Shown: piece after piece, positions 32,270 to 42,705 of the stretch
How the letters are laid out: the number at the start of each line of letters is the position of its first letter
Position numbering within the stretch: the first letter of the stretch is position 1
Assembly (NCBI RefSeq): GCF_963966145.1
Contig: NC_091051.1
Coordinates: forward strand, 19,344,001 to 19,408,000
Source of the DNA: Tenebrio molitor
Lineage: Eukaryota; Arthropoda; Insecta; Coleoptera; Tenebrionidae
Length of the DNA stretch: 64,000 nt
Direction of reading: 5' to 3'
Translations under genes and position numbers: made by a program
The notes under the pieces: model-generated
The model's input: the letters and a program-made list of their open reading frames with translations, nothing else
Told to the model about the DNA's origin: nothing
Databases searched by the model: none

Positions 32270-35200
32270 ATGGAGAGGAATAAAGGAGAAAACGAGCAAA
32301 TAAGAATAGTATTCTGGAATGTAGCGGGAATAAAAAATAAAGAGAATGAGTTTTGGAAGTATTTGGGAGAATTTGACGTAGTGGGATTGGTAGAAACGTG
32401 GGTGGAAGAAAAAGGCTGGGAAAGATTGGAAAAGAGAATGCCGAGAGAGTTTGAGTGGAAGTGTCAATATGCAGAGAGGGAAAGCAAGAAAGGGAGAGCG
32501 AAAGGTGGGATAATAATGGGTGTGAAAAAGGGACTGGAAGAAGAAAACGGATCTGGAGTAAAAGAAGAAAGAGGGTTTATGGAAAGAACGGTAAAAAGAA
32601 AACAGAGAAAATGGAGAATTGTAACAATATACAGCAGAAGTATGAAAGAAACGAAAAGAATAATAGAAGAGCGAGTAAAAGAGCAGGAAGAAGGAACTCT
32701 GGTGATTGGGGGGGATTTTAATGCAAGAATTGGGGGAAAAGGAAGGCGGATGGAAGAACAACAAGCAACAATAGAAAGAAGACCAACAAAAGATGGAATA
32801 GAAAACGCAGAAGGGAGAGAACTGGTTAGTTTAGTAGAAGAAAGAGGATGGGACGTACTTAATGGAAACTGCATAGGAGACGAGAAAGGGGAGTACACGT
32901 ATATTGGATCGAGAGGGGAGACAGTTATTGATTATGTTATGGTGAATGAAGAAGCATGGGATAAAATAGAAGAATTTAAGGTGGGAGAAAGAGTGGAGTC
33001 GGATCATATGCCATTGGAAGTGAGGACAAAAGGAAGAGAGAAAGAGAGAAGTATGAAGGATGTTAAAAAAAAAAATTGTGAAGAATATTTGGACGGAAGA
33101 AGGAAAAGAAAAGTATAGAGCAAGACTTAGGGAGGCAAAATACGAAGAAGAAGAAATAAACGAAAAAGTGAGGGAGCTGAGCGAGAACGTAAAAAATGCA
33201 ACAGAAAAAAAAGAGATAGAGATAAGAGAGAAGATGGGGCTGTGGAAAAACGAGTGGTGGGATAAAGAATGCAGGGAAGGGAAGCAAGCAGCAAGAAAGA
33301 AACTAAGAAATTGGAAAAAAGAAAAAGCAACGAAGGAAGAGTACAAGACAGCACGCAAGAGGTACAAATTAGTATGCAAAGAGAAGAAGGAAAAGAAACG
33401 GATGGAAGAAGAAATGAAGATGAAAGGTATAAAGACGGAAGAAGAGGTGTGGAGATACATAAATAGGGAAAGAAAGAAAAAAGGAGAAATAGTGAGTGAT
33501 AGAATTACTATGGAGGAATGGAGAAAGTACTTCAGTGAGTTGTTGGGGGGTGAGGAAAACAGACAAGAAAAGGAAAAGAGACAACACAGAGTGGGAGAAA
33601 TAGAAGAGATAACAAGAGAAGAATTAGAGCAACAACTAAGAAAACTGAAAAGGAAAAAGGCACCGGGGAAGGACGGTATACAGAACGAATCGTGGATATA
33701 TGGAACTGAAAGGGAAGTTGATAGGTTGTTAGAGATAATGAATGGAGTGTGGAAGGGAGAGGGCTTCCCCCAGGAGTGGAAGGAGGGGATAATATGCCCC
33801 ATATATAAGAAAGGAGAAAAGGATACAGCCAGCAATTACAGGGGGATCACGCTCCTTAATACGGCATATAAGGTATACGCGATGATTGTGGAAGAAAGAC
33901 TGATGAAAGAAATGAATGAGCGGGGTGCGTTACCAGACGGGCAGGCGGGATTTAGGAAAGGTAGAGGGACTATGGACAACGTATATATCTTGAATCATAT
34001 AATAGGAAATGAGATAAAAAAGAGGGGTAGCAAGATATATGCATTTTTTGTAGACCTGAAGGCGGCTTTTGATAATGTGGAAAGAGACTTACTGTGGGAA
34101 TACTTGAGAAAGAAAGGGATAAATGAGCATCTGGTAACAAAAATAGAAGAGATATATGAAGAGACGATAAGTAGAGTGAGAGTGGATGGAAGAGTGAGTG
34201 AATGTTTCAAGACGTATAAGGGAGTAAGACAAGGTTGTCCACTAAGCCCCAGCCTGTTTGCAGCGTTTATAGGAGATATAGAGGAGATGTTCAGGAAGGG
34301 GCAGGCAGGGGGGGTCGTGGTGGGCAAAGAAAAAGTGTGGTCTTTGGCATACGCGGATGACTTGGTGGTGCTAGCGAGAGAGGAGAAAGGTATGAAAGAA
34401 ATGTTGGGAAACATGGAGAAATATATGAGGAGGAAAAAGTTGACGGTGAATGTAGAGAAATCCAAGATGATGGTGTTTAGAAAGGGGGGTGGTAGGAGAA
34501 AAATAAATGAGTGGAGATGGGAAAAGGATAAAATTGAAGAAGTGAAAGAATTTAAGTATTTAGGTTATGTGATGAATGAAAGAAACACAGCAGCAGCACA
34601 TGTGAGAGAGTTAGTGAAAAAAGCGAATAAGATAATAGGAGCGGTATGGGGGATAGGAGAGAGAAAATTTGGACATGACTTTAGAAGGAGAATAATGATG
34701 TTTGATAGTCTGGTGAAAAGCGTGATGATGTATGGAGCGGAAATATGGGGATGGAGAGAGCAAGAAGGGTTGGAAGGGGTGCAAGGAAAATATTTGAAAT
34801 GGGTGCTAGGAGTAGATAGAGAGACACCGGGCTATATAGTGATGGAGGAAACAAAAAGGGATGGAATAAGAATAGAAGCAGGAAAGAGAGCAATAAGATT
34901 TGAGGAGAGGTTGATAGAGAGAGGAGAGTGTAGAATTTTGCAAGAGTGTCTGAAAGAAAAAAGGAAAGAAATAGGAAAAGGGGTATGGAAAGAGAGGGAG
35001 GCATATTTCGAAAGAAATGGGTATGCAGGAGCGGAGATAGAAAGAATGCGAGAGGGAGGCAGAGCAATGACCGATGAATTGGTGCAGAGAGACAGAGATG
35101 TGCAAGTGCAGGAAAGAAGAACGAGAATTAGGGAATCTAGGTACAATGGGAAGTATGAAAAAATAATAACGGAAGAACTACCAAAGTACCTAGGAAGAGA

Positions 35201-35462
35201 TAGTAGAAAGGAGAGAGTGATAATAGCAAGATTTAGGTGTGGAAATGAGGAGAGAGAGAATAAATATTGGAATGAGGATAGGATTAGAGTGTGCAGGATG
35301 TGTGGAGAAAAAAAGGAGACGATAGAACATATGTTGAATGAATGCGTAGAATTGAGAGAGAGAGAGGAAAGTAGAGAAGAAATGTTGAATGAGGACGGAA
35401 GAGGGATCGAATGGATGAAGAAGGTTGAGTGGAGAAGAGGGACAATATGTGGGGAGGGATAA
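32270..35462 (+). pseudogene. Purine-rich LINE ORF2 (APE + RT), one shift at an A11 run
   Basis: The first ATG in frame is 32270; the frame is open from 32219. Endonuclease motifs: FWNVAGIKNKE, GLVETWV, IIMGVKKG, GGDFNARIGG, VIDYVMVN, SDHMPLEV. At 33065-33075 an A11 run leads the frame to a stop at 33118, while the +1 frame continues to 35462 with the RT: KKAPGKDGIQNE, YRGITLLNTAYK, FFVDLKAAFDNV (motif A), VRQGCPLSPSLF, AYADDLVVLA (motif C). The C-terminal knuckle is CRMCGEKKETIEHMLNEC. One A fewer would give a continuous protein, so this is either a mutation, an assembly error or a slippage site. RQGCPLSP sets it apart from the jockey and CR1 elements nearby; clade left open. Confidence 0.88.
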
Positions 35463-35675
35463 TTGTATTTGGAAAGCTGCTAATTTGTTATTGTTTTGAA
35501 TTATTGTCTTATTTAGTTAGTTAGTTTTAGTTATTATATTATATTTTATTGTATTTTATTGAGTTAGTGGGAAATGTCGAAAATCGGATAATTTATAAAC
35601 CTGTATAGGTATTAAATATACATACAACTACTAGTAAGAAAGTAAATAAATTAGAGGTTGTTTTTGTAAGAGGTA

Positions 35676-35896
35676 CGGTCGGTGGACAAATAAAACTGGG
35701 ACACTTAAAATTTAATCTACGTAAATCAGACCATTGAATTGTCAATATCAAAGTCAATATATTTGTCAGTGTCTATATAATATGTCATACCAAAGTTAAC
35801 CTATTTGTAATAAAGCCGTAATTAAACGATGCAAATTTGTAAATTTTGACTTATGTGATTGTCATTTTTGTCCCAGTTTTATTTGTCCATCGACTG
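35676..35896. mobile_element. TA-flanked MITE in the Mutator-like gene
   Basis: TIRs pair for about 28 bp: left GGTGGACAAATAAAACTGGG, right (reverse complement) GATGGACAAATAAAACTGGG, with TA at 35674-35675 and 35897-35898. It is 221 bp and non-coding. It lies 28 bp beyond the right TSD of the purine-rich LINE, within the old host gene. Confidence 0.85.
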
Positions 35897-35898
35897 TA

Positions 35899-36560
35899 CA
35901 TAGGGGGAGCCAACAACCTGCGCGAAGTTATGAGCAGTGGCGTAACCAAATTATTTAAATTTGTTTTATATTTTTTATTAATTAAAACCTCGTTCTATTC
36001 CATTTGTCTTACAGAGAAATACAGTTTTTATCATTTATTACAACACAAATTAAACTTGGCTGCCACAGCTGAAAAACAGGACGCCACTGAATGTACGAAC
36101 AGCTGATTGATTTAGCAGAACGGGTCGAAAAGTTAAAAATCGTGCTTGCAGCACCGATTCGGATTATGGTCAAAACTGTGAGGCATTACCAGAATTTCCA
36201 GACATGTCTACGGACTAATATGAAAATGCCAAGATTAAATTTTTGAATGAGGTTTCTAGCATCAACATTTCTGATATAGAACAAAAAAGAAAGGCAAAAT
36301 TTAAATCCTGAATGGTATAGAGAACGATCATTTCGACTTACAGCTAGTAAATTCGGGAAAATTTGTAAAATGCGTTGAAATACTGACACTGTAAATACGA
36401 TAAAAGAAATTTAATATTCAGAAAAATCATCCACTCGAATTTCTGTACCAAAACCACTGTTACATGGAATGCAAAATCGTCGCCCTGGAATAACAACGGT
36501 GTAACTACATTTTTCACATAAATTGAGATATGGATATCACAAAGTTTCGGTTCTGACTGG
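35899..36560 (+). pseudogene. Mutator-like/YqaJ-type gene, segment 4 (YqaJ-like nuclease)
   Basis: Begins with GGANNLREVMSS, matching the AAAGRMAAERS area of copy A, with a possible small intron around 35920-36015 ending TTACAG. The KNRACSTDSDYGQ-type linker follows at 36125, then INISDIEQK, NPEWYRERSFRLTASKFGKICKMR (36300-36373) and ISVPKPLLHGMQNRR. The W..R...LTAS.FG motif is the start of the YqaJ/lambda-exonuclease-like domain; the acidic catalytic centre further on is lost. Frames are broken by several indels. Confidence 0.7.
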
Positions 36561-36789
36561 TCGGCCCTTAAGAGTCAACAATAGAATTTCCAGGAAGAGG
36601 ACTATGAGAACACATCTTTCAGTGACCTATTAAATACACAAGAAGTTACAGAGACTCCTTCCCGGAAGAAAAGAAAGATAACCACAACCTCCAGCTCAGT
36701 CCACCCATGGTGCCTTCAGTGACTACATCTTCACCGAACTTAGCAATATTGACGATGAGGAAATCATAGCTCTTATTGTCGGCAAAAAA

Positions 36790-37112
36790 TATTACAGATT
36801 CTTCTGCCGATTATCACTGCGATATTGATTCCAAATTTACCGGAAAATTCAGTGACTGTTCTCGACAACGCTTCTTATCAATCAAGGCAAATTAATAAAC
36901 TGCCAACAAAATCAAGCAGAAAGGGAGAGATTCAAGAATTTGTGGAAGCAAATAATTTAACAATTCCAACCGGAAAAGTAACAAAAGCCGATCTCATTAA
37001 AATAATGGCCGACGAGAATAATAATCGAGCTGAGCAGTTGATGAACATTGTTGCTCGATTTAATATGGGAAAGAGATTGTACCAACGTCACTTAGCGAAA
37101 CTTAAATCTTAA
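36790..37112 (+). pseudogene. IS630-type DDE transposase fragment
   Basis: The frame from about 36820 reads LIPNLPENSVTVLDNASYQSRQINKLPT, the second catalytic Asp block (VLDNASYH in relatives), then a lysine-rich stretch KSSRKGEIQEFVEANNLTI and KVTKADLIKIMADENN. It ends at 37112 before the segment that would hold the catalytic Glu. Similar in kind to the transposase at 52183-53290. Confidence 0.65.
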
Positions 37113-37169
37113 GTACTACTTCACATTGAAGTATCTATGTTATCGAGTTTATAAGTTTTTAAATTTCAG

Positions 37170-37700
37170 GTAAATGGGTTTTTCAACAATTCTGTGGCTG
37201 AACCTGCAAATGATAATGCTGATGCATGTGAAAAACAGGTAGGTGCTCATTATAAAATGTGTTCAACAAATTTCATTTCCATGTGCGTGTTTTTAGACAA
37301 CCAAAACTTTAAACTGGGGCGACTACAAAAGTAGTCATCTTAAAACCAAACTTAATCCAAAACTTTTGCTTGAAAGGCAAGTGACTGCTGGTACAAGTAA
37401 TAATTCACAGGTCGAAGATGAAAATACTAATGTGAGTAATTATTACTGTTTTTTATATTATGTATTGATCCTTTTACGTTTAGAAAAATGATGAACAATT
37501 AGACATTGTAACAACGCATCAAGCTGCCCATAAACAAGCTGAAAACTCTGACCCTCAACATCAGTCGAAAAGACCATGTTTTAATAACAGAGAATGGAGA
37601 TCGAGAAGAAGACCTGTTGTTAATTCACTTCACTCAAGCAACATTACAAAAATGTACGAAGAATTGGCGAAAAAAAATTCGCCAAAGTGCAAAGGATAGT
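37170..37700 (+). CDS. Three-exon ORF of unknown family
   Basis: Three in-phase exons are supported by splice sites: TTTCAG before 37170, exon to 37238 (GTAGGT donor), intron of 58 bp to TTTTAG at 37296, exon 37297-37431 (GTGAGT donor), intron of 52 bp to TTTAG at 37483, exon to a TAG at 37698-37700. The peptide includes LNWGDYKSSHLKTKLNPKLL, SQVEDENTN and KMYEELAKKN, and is polar and low in hydrophobics. The last exon runs into a PIF/Harbinger transposase end in another frame, so it may be a transposon accessory gene. I do not recognise a domain, and the 5' start lies beyond my first exon. Confidence 0.4.
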
Positions 37701-37842
37701 AGTGGCAACTGCAGTGTTGTACAACATTGCAATTGAAAACAATGAAGATCCACCCCTAATAAAGCAGCGAGAAGAAGCATTATTTAATCAAGCAGTTGAC
37801 GTACCGATAGATTTGATAGCAAATACAAACGACGGCAAATAA
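37671..37842 (+). pseudogene. PIF/Harbinger-like transposase C-terminal fragment
   Basis: The frame reads FAKVQRIVVATAVLYNIAIENNEDPP and ends DVPIDLIANTNDGK before TAA near 37842. The 'ivvaTavLhNia' helix is the usual C-terminal mark of DDE_4/Harbinger transposases. The catalytic domain is absent. Confidence 0.55.
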
Positions 37843-38205
37843 TGTTACAACTCAGCCATTTTTAATTTCTATTTTTTTTTTTTTTGGTAAGAGTAGGCCT
37901 TTTTCAGTCAATGATTACTTTGCCGACTTTATTGGAGAAATAAATAAATTAAATGGAGATGGTTTTGTATTTGGCGAAAAACGTTACAAATTTATTTTCA
38001 AAGGTTTAACTTGTGATGCCCCGGCAAGAGCCTTTATAAAGTGTATAAAGGGCCATGCAGGTTTTAATAGTTGTGAACGGTGTGTTGCTCGAAGAAGATG
38101 GATTAATCATAAATTGGTTTTCTTAGAAAACAATTGTGAAAGAAGAACGGATGAATCTTTTGTCAATCAATTAGACAAAGCACATCACAAAGGCGTTTCT
38201 CCGTA

Positions 38206-38887
38206 GTGCTTATTCACAATGGACATAAGCTTGACATAAGGCATAAGAAATTCATGATACATACAGTGGATATACTATTAATTTTTACGTAACTTGTGAG
38301 AAGCGACCTCAGTGAACATTATTGTTGTGTAAAAAAAGGCATGAAGAATCATATTCTAGTTATGTGGACACATAAATTATTTTTTCTATTATTGATTCAA
38401 AAAATTGAAATTCACGCATAGTTATCGGTGCCTGAAGTGAGTCATTTTCTAACGTGTATTTCTTTTTGCATTGTTAGTAAGATCGAAACCATAGAAACCA
38501 TACAAAACAGTGTGTGAAATGCGATTTCACGCACACGACTATTTCTGTGTTTCACTTCACGCACTGTATTTTATTAGTTACCTAGCAACATGGTCACTGC
38601 ATTGAAACTTCAGAGTTCCTTCAAAAATTTGAATTTTTAATTTCAATTTTTTGAATCAATTATAGAAAAAATATTGTTTATATTTCGTGCGTGAAGATGT
38701 TTTTGTGCATTCAAAGGCTTATACTGCCTCGACCTTCGTCTCGGCGTAAAAGACCTTTTCATGCACAAAAAACACTCTCTTCACGCACTTAATATAAAAA
38801 TAACTATTCTAATTGCCCAAATTTACAAATTATTCTTAAGTATCTCTTATGTATTTCTTATGTCTTATGTCCATTGTGAATAAGCAC
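38206..38887. mobile_element. PIF/Harbinger-type MITE (TTA site)
   Basis: Ends GTGCTTATTCACAATGGACA and its reverse complement. The host protein (SP then LVN) fixes the target as CCG-TTA-GTA; TTA remains on the right (38888-38890) and TA on the left. A TTA/TAA duplication is the PIF/Harbinger hallmark. It carries the 431-bp repeat at 38378-38808. Confidence 0.75.
38378..38808. repeat. 431-bp double-foldback repeat, copy 1 (contains module C)
   Basis: Almost identical to 50996-51426: three mismatches seen. It contains two hairpins: TTGATTCAAAAAATTGAAATT pairing with a site near 38640, and CGTGCGTGAAGATG/CTCTCTTCACGCAC at about 38683-38800 around a core CTCGACCTTCGTCTCGGCG (module C). No ORF and no TIR/TSD scheme I recognise. 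Confidence 0.8.
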
Positions 38888-39068
38888 TTAGTAAATATTA
38901 AAAACTTTGAATTAATAACTGGTTGTGCGCTTGATTACATGCACATAAGATGTTTAGGTGTCATGTGAAAATTGTTAATTTTTTGGATAAATGGCAGTAT
39001 TCCTCATAAAATATCATCTTCACAAAAAACAATCAGTAAATTTGTTGAGTTTCTTTACATACATCATA

Positions 39069-39971
39069 CAGGGTTATTCTAAATGATTGTAGTCCAAGCA
39101 GGCGTAAGAATTGAATGTAAAATTTATGGTTGCCGCTCGGTATAAAAAACATCAAAATGATAGAGTACACATCGTTCACACACAGGAGTTAAATTGGCTG
39201 CAAAACAACTCAATATTTTTAGAATTGGTTGCTAAACAACTCATACTCGTAGTACAACGTGATCAAGAATGATTGAATTTGTTGGTAACAATGAAAATTT
39301 GAATGATTCTGGTACCACTGTAATCTAAACGCATTTCCGGTTGTCAGCTTTGACAGAGTTGACAGTGCGAATTTGACGTTTACCATCAAAGGGTAATTTT
39401 TGTAGTAGCATAAACCATCCGGTCAGTGCCAATTACGAAACAGAAAAACACCAATATTTTTCAATTGCTTCATTGCCAACAGATTCAGTCATTGTTGATC
39501 ACGCTGTATTTTATTTGACGAGTTCTTGTGTAAATTGGGGGTTTTTGGTACGAGTGGGCCAGTTTAAACCGCGAGTGAAACGAGCGTTTTAAAGGCCCAC
39601 GAGTGCCAAAAAAGCCCAATTGACACACGAACGAGTTGAATACAACGTGTTTTTGTTCAACGAGCCCCTTTAAGGCTCCAAATCGCTTAAAATCTTTAAA
39701 ATTAGCTTGACGTTTCGTTGTGACAAGTGGTGACATTTATCAAAATCCGTTCACACAGGAGAAAATTCTCAAATTCTGACAGTGTCGAACAAAAAACATT
39801 TTTTAGGATTCAATCGTTAATTTAAAAAAAATAATAAAATCCTCATCACCGCACTTTTCACCTAAAAAATAACAGTGACATCGACAAAAACTGACAGTTC
39901 ACATTAAAGCGGCAAAAATTTCATTACATGGGCATGGCCCGCTTCGGCTACAATCATTTAGAATAACCCTG
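39069..39971. mobile_element. TA-flanked element with internal foldback D
   Basis: Ends CAGGGTTATTCTAAATGATT and its reverse complement, with TA at 39067-39068 and 39972-39973; 903 bp. No transposase frame inside. It sits inside the broken transposase-domain gene. Confidence 0.82.
39495..39665. repeat. Foldback module D
   Basis: Arms pair outwards from the centre: GTTTTTGGTACGAGTGGGCC with GGCCCACGAGTGCCAAAAAA, then TTCTTGTGTAAATTGGG with CCCAATTGACACACGAA, then further degenerate pairing. The core is CCGCGAGTGAAACGAGCG flanked by TTTAAA and TTTTAAA. The arms show compensatory-looking differences rather than exact identity. Confidence 0.7.
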
Positions 39972-40529
39972 TATTTTTAGTGTGATGCCTTGGGACAATG
40001 CAGTTGATTATGTTCCGTCGTCATGAGGGAATTTAACCAAAGACAAATATATGTGGCCAATTACATGTGACGGCAGGAAGCAAAATTAAGAGAATTATAA
40101 AAAAGGGGTCAAAGTCCACCAATAGATGTTAAATGGACTCAACATAGCCCCGTATTTAAAAAAACTGTATACTCTGTAGTGGCCCAGTTTAAAATTTAAA
40201 ATTTTAATTCCCGGTACCGCCACGAGAGCACGCCAAAACGAAAGTACTAGCGGTTGAACTAGGAACTAAAAGGACGGTTGGCAACTCTGAGGGAGAGGGG
40301 GATGAAGCGGCTCGCGCGCGATGGCCGAAAGGGAATATTACAGTTCCCTGAAATGGTTGGATGCCTATATTATAAGACGGAAGTAAGCACATTTTATGCT
40401 TTGATTACATTATTTTCTAATTAGTATAAATGAAAATATGAAACACTGGTTGTTTCAGAACGAAATCAAACTGGGAGCAGCTGACTGAAGTAAGTACATA
40501 CCTATAGTCAAAATTCAAATGACTGTAGT
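39972..40529. other. No clear gene
   Basis: The first 150 bases may continue the transposase-domain gene with stops (KDKYMWPITCDGRKQ). A GTTGGCAACTCTG at about 40269 resembles hAT termini. The rest leads into the accessory ORF downstream, with a possible acceptor TTTCAG near 40455-40460. Confidence 0.35.
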
Positions 40530-40898
40530 CAAAACACTGCAGAATTTAGTGTGGAGGAAGAGATTACTGAGCCCCAAAATAGCATGGATCAAGATCCTCT
40601 TGAGATTCCTTCTATCATAGAAGAGGGAAGTGATGAAGAAGTAAGACCCCCATCTGTGCCGCCACCACAACTATTAGGGCCAGTCAAGATGCCAAAGCGG
40701 GAGGCAAATAAGGTGGCTGCAGAAATGCAGCAAATTAACAGCATAGTTAAATCAATATTCGACAACGTCAACAAAAGGAAAGCAGACCCGACCAAAGAAG
40801 AGCTGCTTGGACAGCAGGTCACAAATGACCTAAGAGTGCAAAAATATTGCCAAAAAAAAAATTATGAGCACTGTATTCACTATGATGATGGAGGATGA
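40530..40898 (+). CDS. PIF/Harbinger accessory (Myb/MADF-type) C-terminal fragment
   Basis: Open frame reading EFSVEEEITEPQNSMDQDPLE, a Pro-rich linker (PPSVPPPQLLG), then MQQINSIVKSIFDNVNKRK and LLGQQVTNDLRVQKYC. The acidic linker followed by a short helical end is common in the DNA-binding accessory proteins of PIF/Harbinger elements and their host relatives. The Myb/MADF domain itself is not in this piece. It is convergent with a Harbinger transposase end immediately downstream. Confidence 0.5.
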   Translation, partial: QNTAEFSVEEEITEPQNSMDQDPLEIPSIIEEGSDEEVRPPSVPPPQLLGPVKMPKREANKVAAEMQQINSIVKSIFDNVNKRKADPTKEELLGQQVTNDLRVQKYCQKKNYEHCIHYDDGG

Positions 40899-40951
40899 TG
40901 AATACGAATAAACGTTTATCAGAAAACAAATTTTATTTGAATAGCACAAAA

Positions 40952-41155
40952 TTAATAAATTTTGATGCGTTTTGCACCCCGTGTAACATACTTGTCTTGC
41001 CCAGTAACAGCACCTTCATTAGTTGTAAAGAAATTGGCAAGGTGATTCCTGGTTTCAAAAAATTTTCTAGCAGCATTGTTACTGCCCAATCTATGAAGTG
41101 GTTGCAAAGCACAACCCCCAGAAGCAGTGTTATTTGCAGGGTTGTATTTTCATCC
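40952..41155 (-). pseudogene. PIF/Harbinger transposase C-terminal fragment
   Basis: Read on the minus strand: NPANNTASGGCALQPLHRLGSNNAARKFFETRNHLANFFTTNEGAVTGQDKYVTRG and a stop at 40952-40954. 'R..LA.(Y/F)F...GAV.(W/G)Q' near the C-terminus is a Harbinger signature. Upstream a TGA closes the frame. Convergent two-gene order (accessory ORF and transposase) is the standard PIF/Harbinger layout. Confidence 0.65.
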
Positions 41156-41629
41156 ATTTTTCACGACGATTAACGAAGAGAAAATAACCACACTACCACA
41201 GGAAATAAGAGAAAATATCAGCTATTAAATTAAATGCTGATCTGCTTGCGCTTGCACTTTGTTATCACAATTATCGCCGTTAATTTTATTTTGAACGGAT
41301 AACACTAATTTATGTTACGCTAATTTTTAGTTGGGCTTAATTTACGTTAAGTTAAGTGGATGAGAACAACGCATACCTATCAAAAATTTTTCTACCAATT
41401 TACACCAACTTTTACAATGCCTCATTTCAGCGAATTTTTTCTCATTATTTTTGTTTCGTATTTTTCCGCAAAAATATCATCCGAGGGAATGCGGCAACCA
41501 ACAATACAATACATCAAATAAGGGAGGAAAGTTTCATCGAGGATGAATCGAGGAAGTTGAAATGTTGACATATTTATCTAATACAATCAATATGTACAAT
41601 TTGTACAATATTGATGTTCCCCCTGGGAA
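41156..41629. other. No gene seen
   Basis: AT-rich spacer between the Harbinger fragments and the second hAT copy; a 70-codon frame at 41356-41568 has no family features. Confidence 0.3.
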
Positions 41630-42207
41630 GGCAAAGATGCATTAATTTTTTAACAGTTTTAATTGATCAAATTAAGCAAAGATTACCAGATAAAATTAGA
41701 ATTTTTTTTTAAATATATGACATACAGAGGTTGACGCAGCTTTGAAAGCAAATCAAGTCAGATTAACTGATTTGTTAAAAGAAATTGGAAAACCGGAGGA
41801 TCTAATTGACAATATAGAAAGACAGTGGCAGTCGATTCATTTAATAAAATGGAATGAAAATAAAGACACAAAGAAGTTCTGGTATGAGGTACCATTTTAA
41901 CGATGCCTCAAATGAAAGTCCTTTCAAGGAATTCGTGGAATTTGCGTTAACAATGTTAATATTACCGCACTCCAACGCAGAGGTGGAGTGTTTATTTAGC
42001 ACCATGAATTTAGTCAAATTAAAACTAAGAAATCGTCTCCAATTGCTTATGCTTTCTGCTATATTGTCAATTAAGGCAGTGTTAAATAAGTGTTGCAACA
42101 CTTACAGCATTCCTGATAATGTAGTACAAAAAATTAAAACTAATGAAACTTATTCTAATATACCAGAACACCGAAAGTTTTTTGTTTTTATTTGTAATCT
42201 GCTCTGA
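41630..42207 (+). pseudogene. hAT transposase C-terminal fragment (copy 2)
   Basis: Homologous to residues near the end of the hAT at 18-20 kb: FLTVLIDQIKQRLPDKIRI (stops follow), DLLKEIGKPEDLID, WNENKDTKKFWYE, FKEFVEFALTMLILPHSNAEVECLFSTMNLVKLKLRNRLQLLML, VLNKCCNTYSIPDNVVQKIKTNETYS. The dimerisation block is preserved, but stops, frameshifts and loss of the catalytic D residues make it dead. It is a diverged relative rather than a recent duplicate. Confidence 0.82.
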
Positions 42208-42228
42208 ATAGTATTTAGTTTATTTATA

Positions 42229-42701
42229 CAGGTTGTCCCAAAATTGGCGTACAAACTACTTACTACCTTATCGAGGATGTTTAAATGTACATGAAAAAAT
42301 ATGGAAAAAATGTTTCCGACAAAAAATCAATTAATTTTATTATTATTATTAACAATAATACAATGTAAACAAAGATATATTTGTACATCATTACCTTTCA
42401 ATGTTACCATAGAGGATTTAAAATAATTTTTTCGATTTCCAAAGCTTCTAAATTCTCTATTATGCAGGATTAGATATTGGTAGTGAGTGATCGTGTACTT
42501 TGTGATAATATGTACGATTAGACGTAGCTGTCATGACAATTTCATACAAATATTTCAAAATAATTGATCTGTTAAGTGCCACTTTCAAAAACCGCCAAAT
42601 CAGCAAAAGTCCAATAGAATTTTTTTAACATTTTTCTGACGTTTACGGTAATCTCTTCTACACCGTAGTGCACCGTTAGTACGGAATTTTTGGGACACCT
42701 G
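42229..42701. mobile_element. TA-flanked MITE 1 of a three-element row
   Basis: TIRs CAGGTTGTCCCAAAATTGGC and (reverse complement) CAGGTGTCCCAAAAATTCCG, with TA at 42227-42228 and 42702-42703. Non-coding, 473 bp; contains a short ATT microsatellite near 42330. Confidence 0.82.
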
Positions 42702-42705
42702 TATA

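Larger units (their letters stand above)
31396..35631 (+). mobile_element. Purine-rich LINE, full length, 16-bp TSD
   Basis: TAGTAAGAAAGTAAAT is duplicated at 31380-31395 and 35632-35647. The element starts GGTCCG and forms a 5' hairpin with CGGACC at about 31422-31427. ORF1, ORF2 and a T-rich 3' UTR without a poly(A) tail follow. The coding strand is extremely rich in A and G for about 4 kb, so the proteins are full of Lys, Glu, Arg and Gly. Only one frameshift is seen, so this is a young insertion. Confidence 0.92.
37905..39066 (+). pseudogene. 'Transposase-domain' gene (CACTA-like?), interrupted
   Basis: Coding from about 37917: SVNDYFADFIGEINKLNGDG, LTCDAPARAFIKCIKGHAGFNSCERC and RRTDESFVNQLDKAHHKGVSP. 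It is cut at 38203 by a PIF-type MITE and resumes at 38888 with LVNIKNFELITGCALDYMHIRCLGVM, then ISSSQKTISKFVEF, where the TA element at 39069 cuts again. The DAPAR, GH.G...C.RC and LDYMH...LG blocks are shared by a large family of arthropod proteins annotated as transposase-domain-containing. I am not sure which superfamily they belong to. Coding between the inserts is largely open. Confidence 0.68.

Noticed and set aside
32831..33835. 334-codon minus-strand frame rich in Phe, Ser and Leu
   Set aside because: It is the mirror of the purine-rich LINE's coding strand; it has no motif and disappears as a gene once the strand bias is recognised. The same holds for other minus-strand frames across 31.5-35.1 kb.
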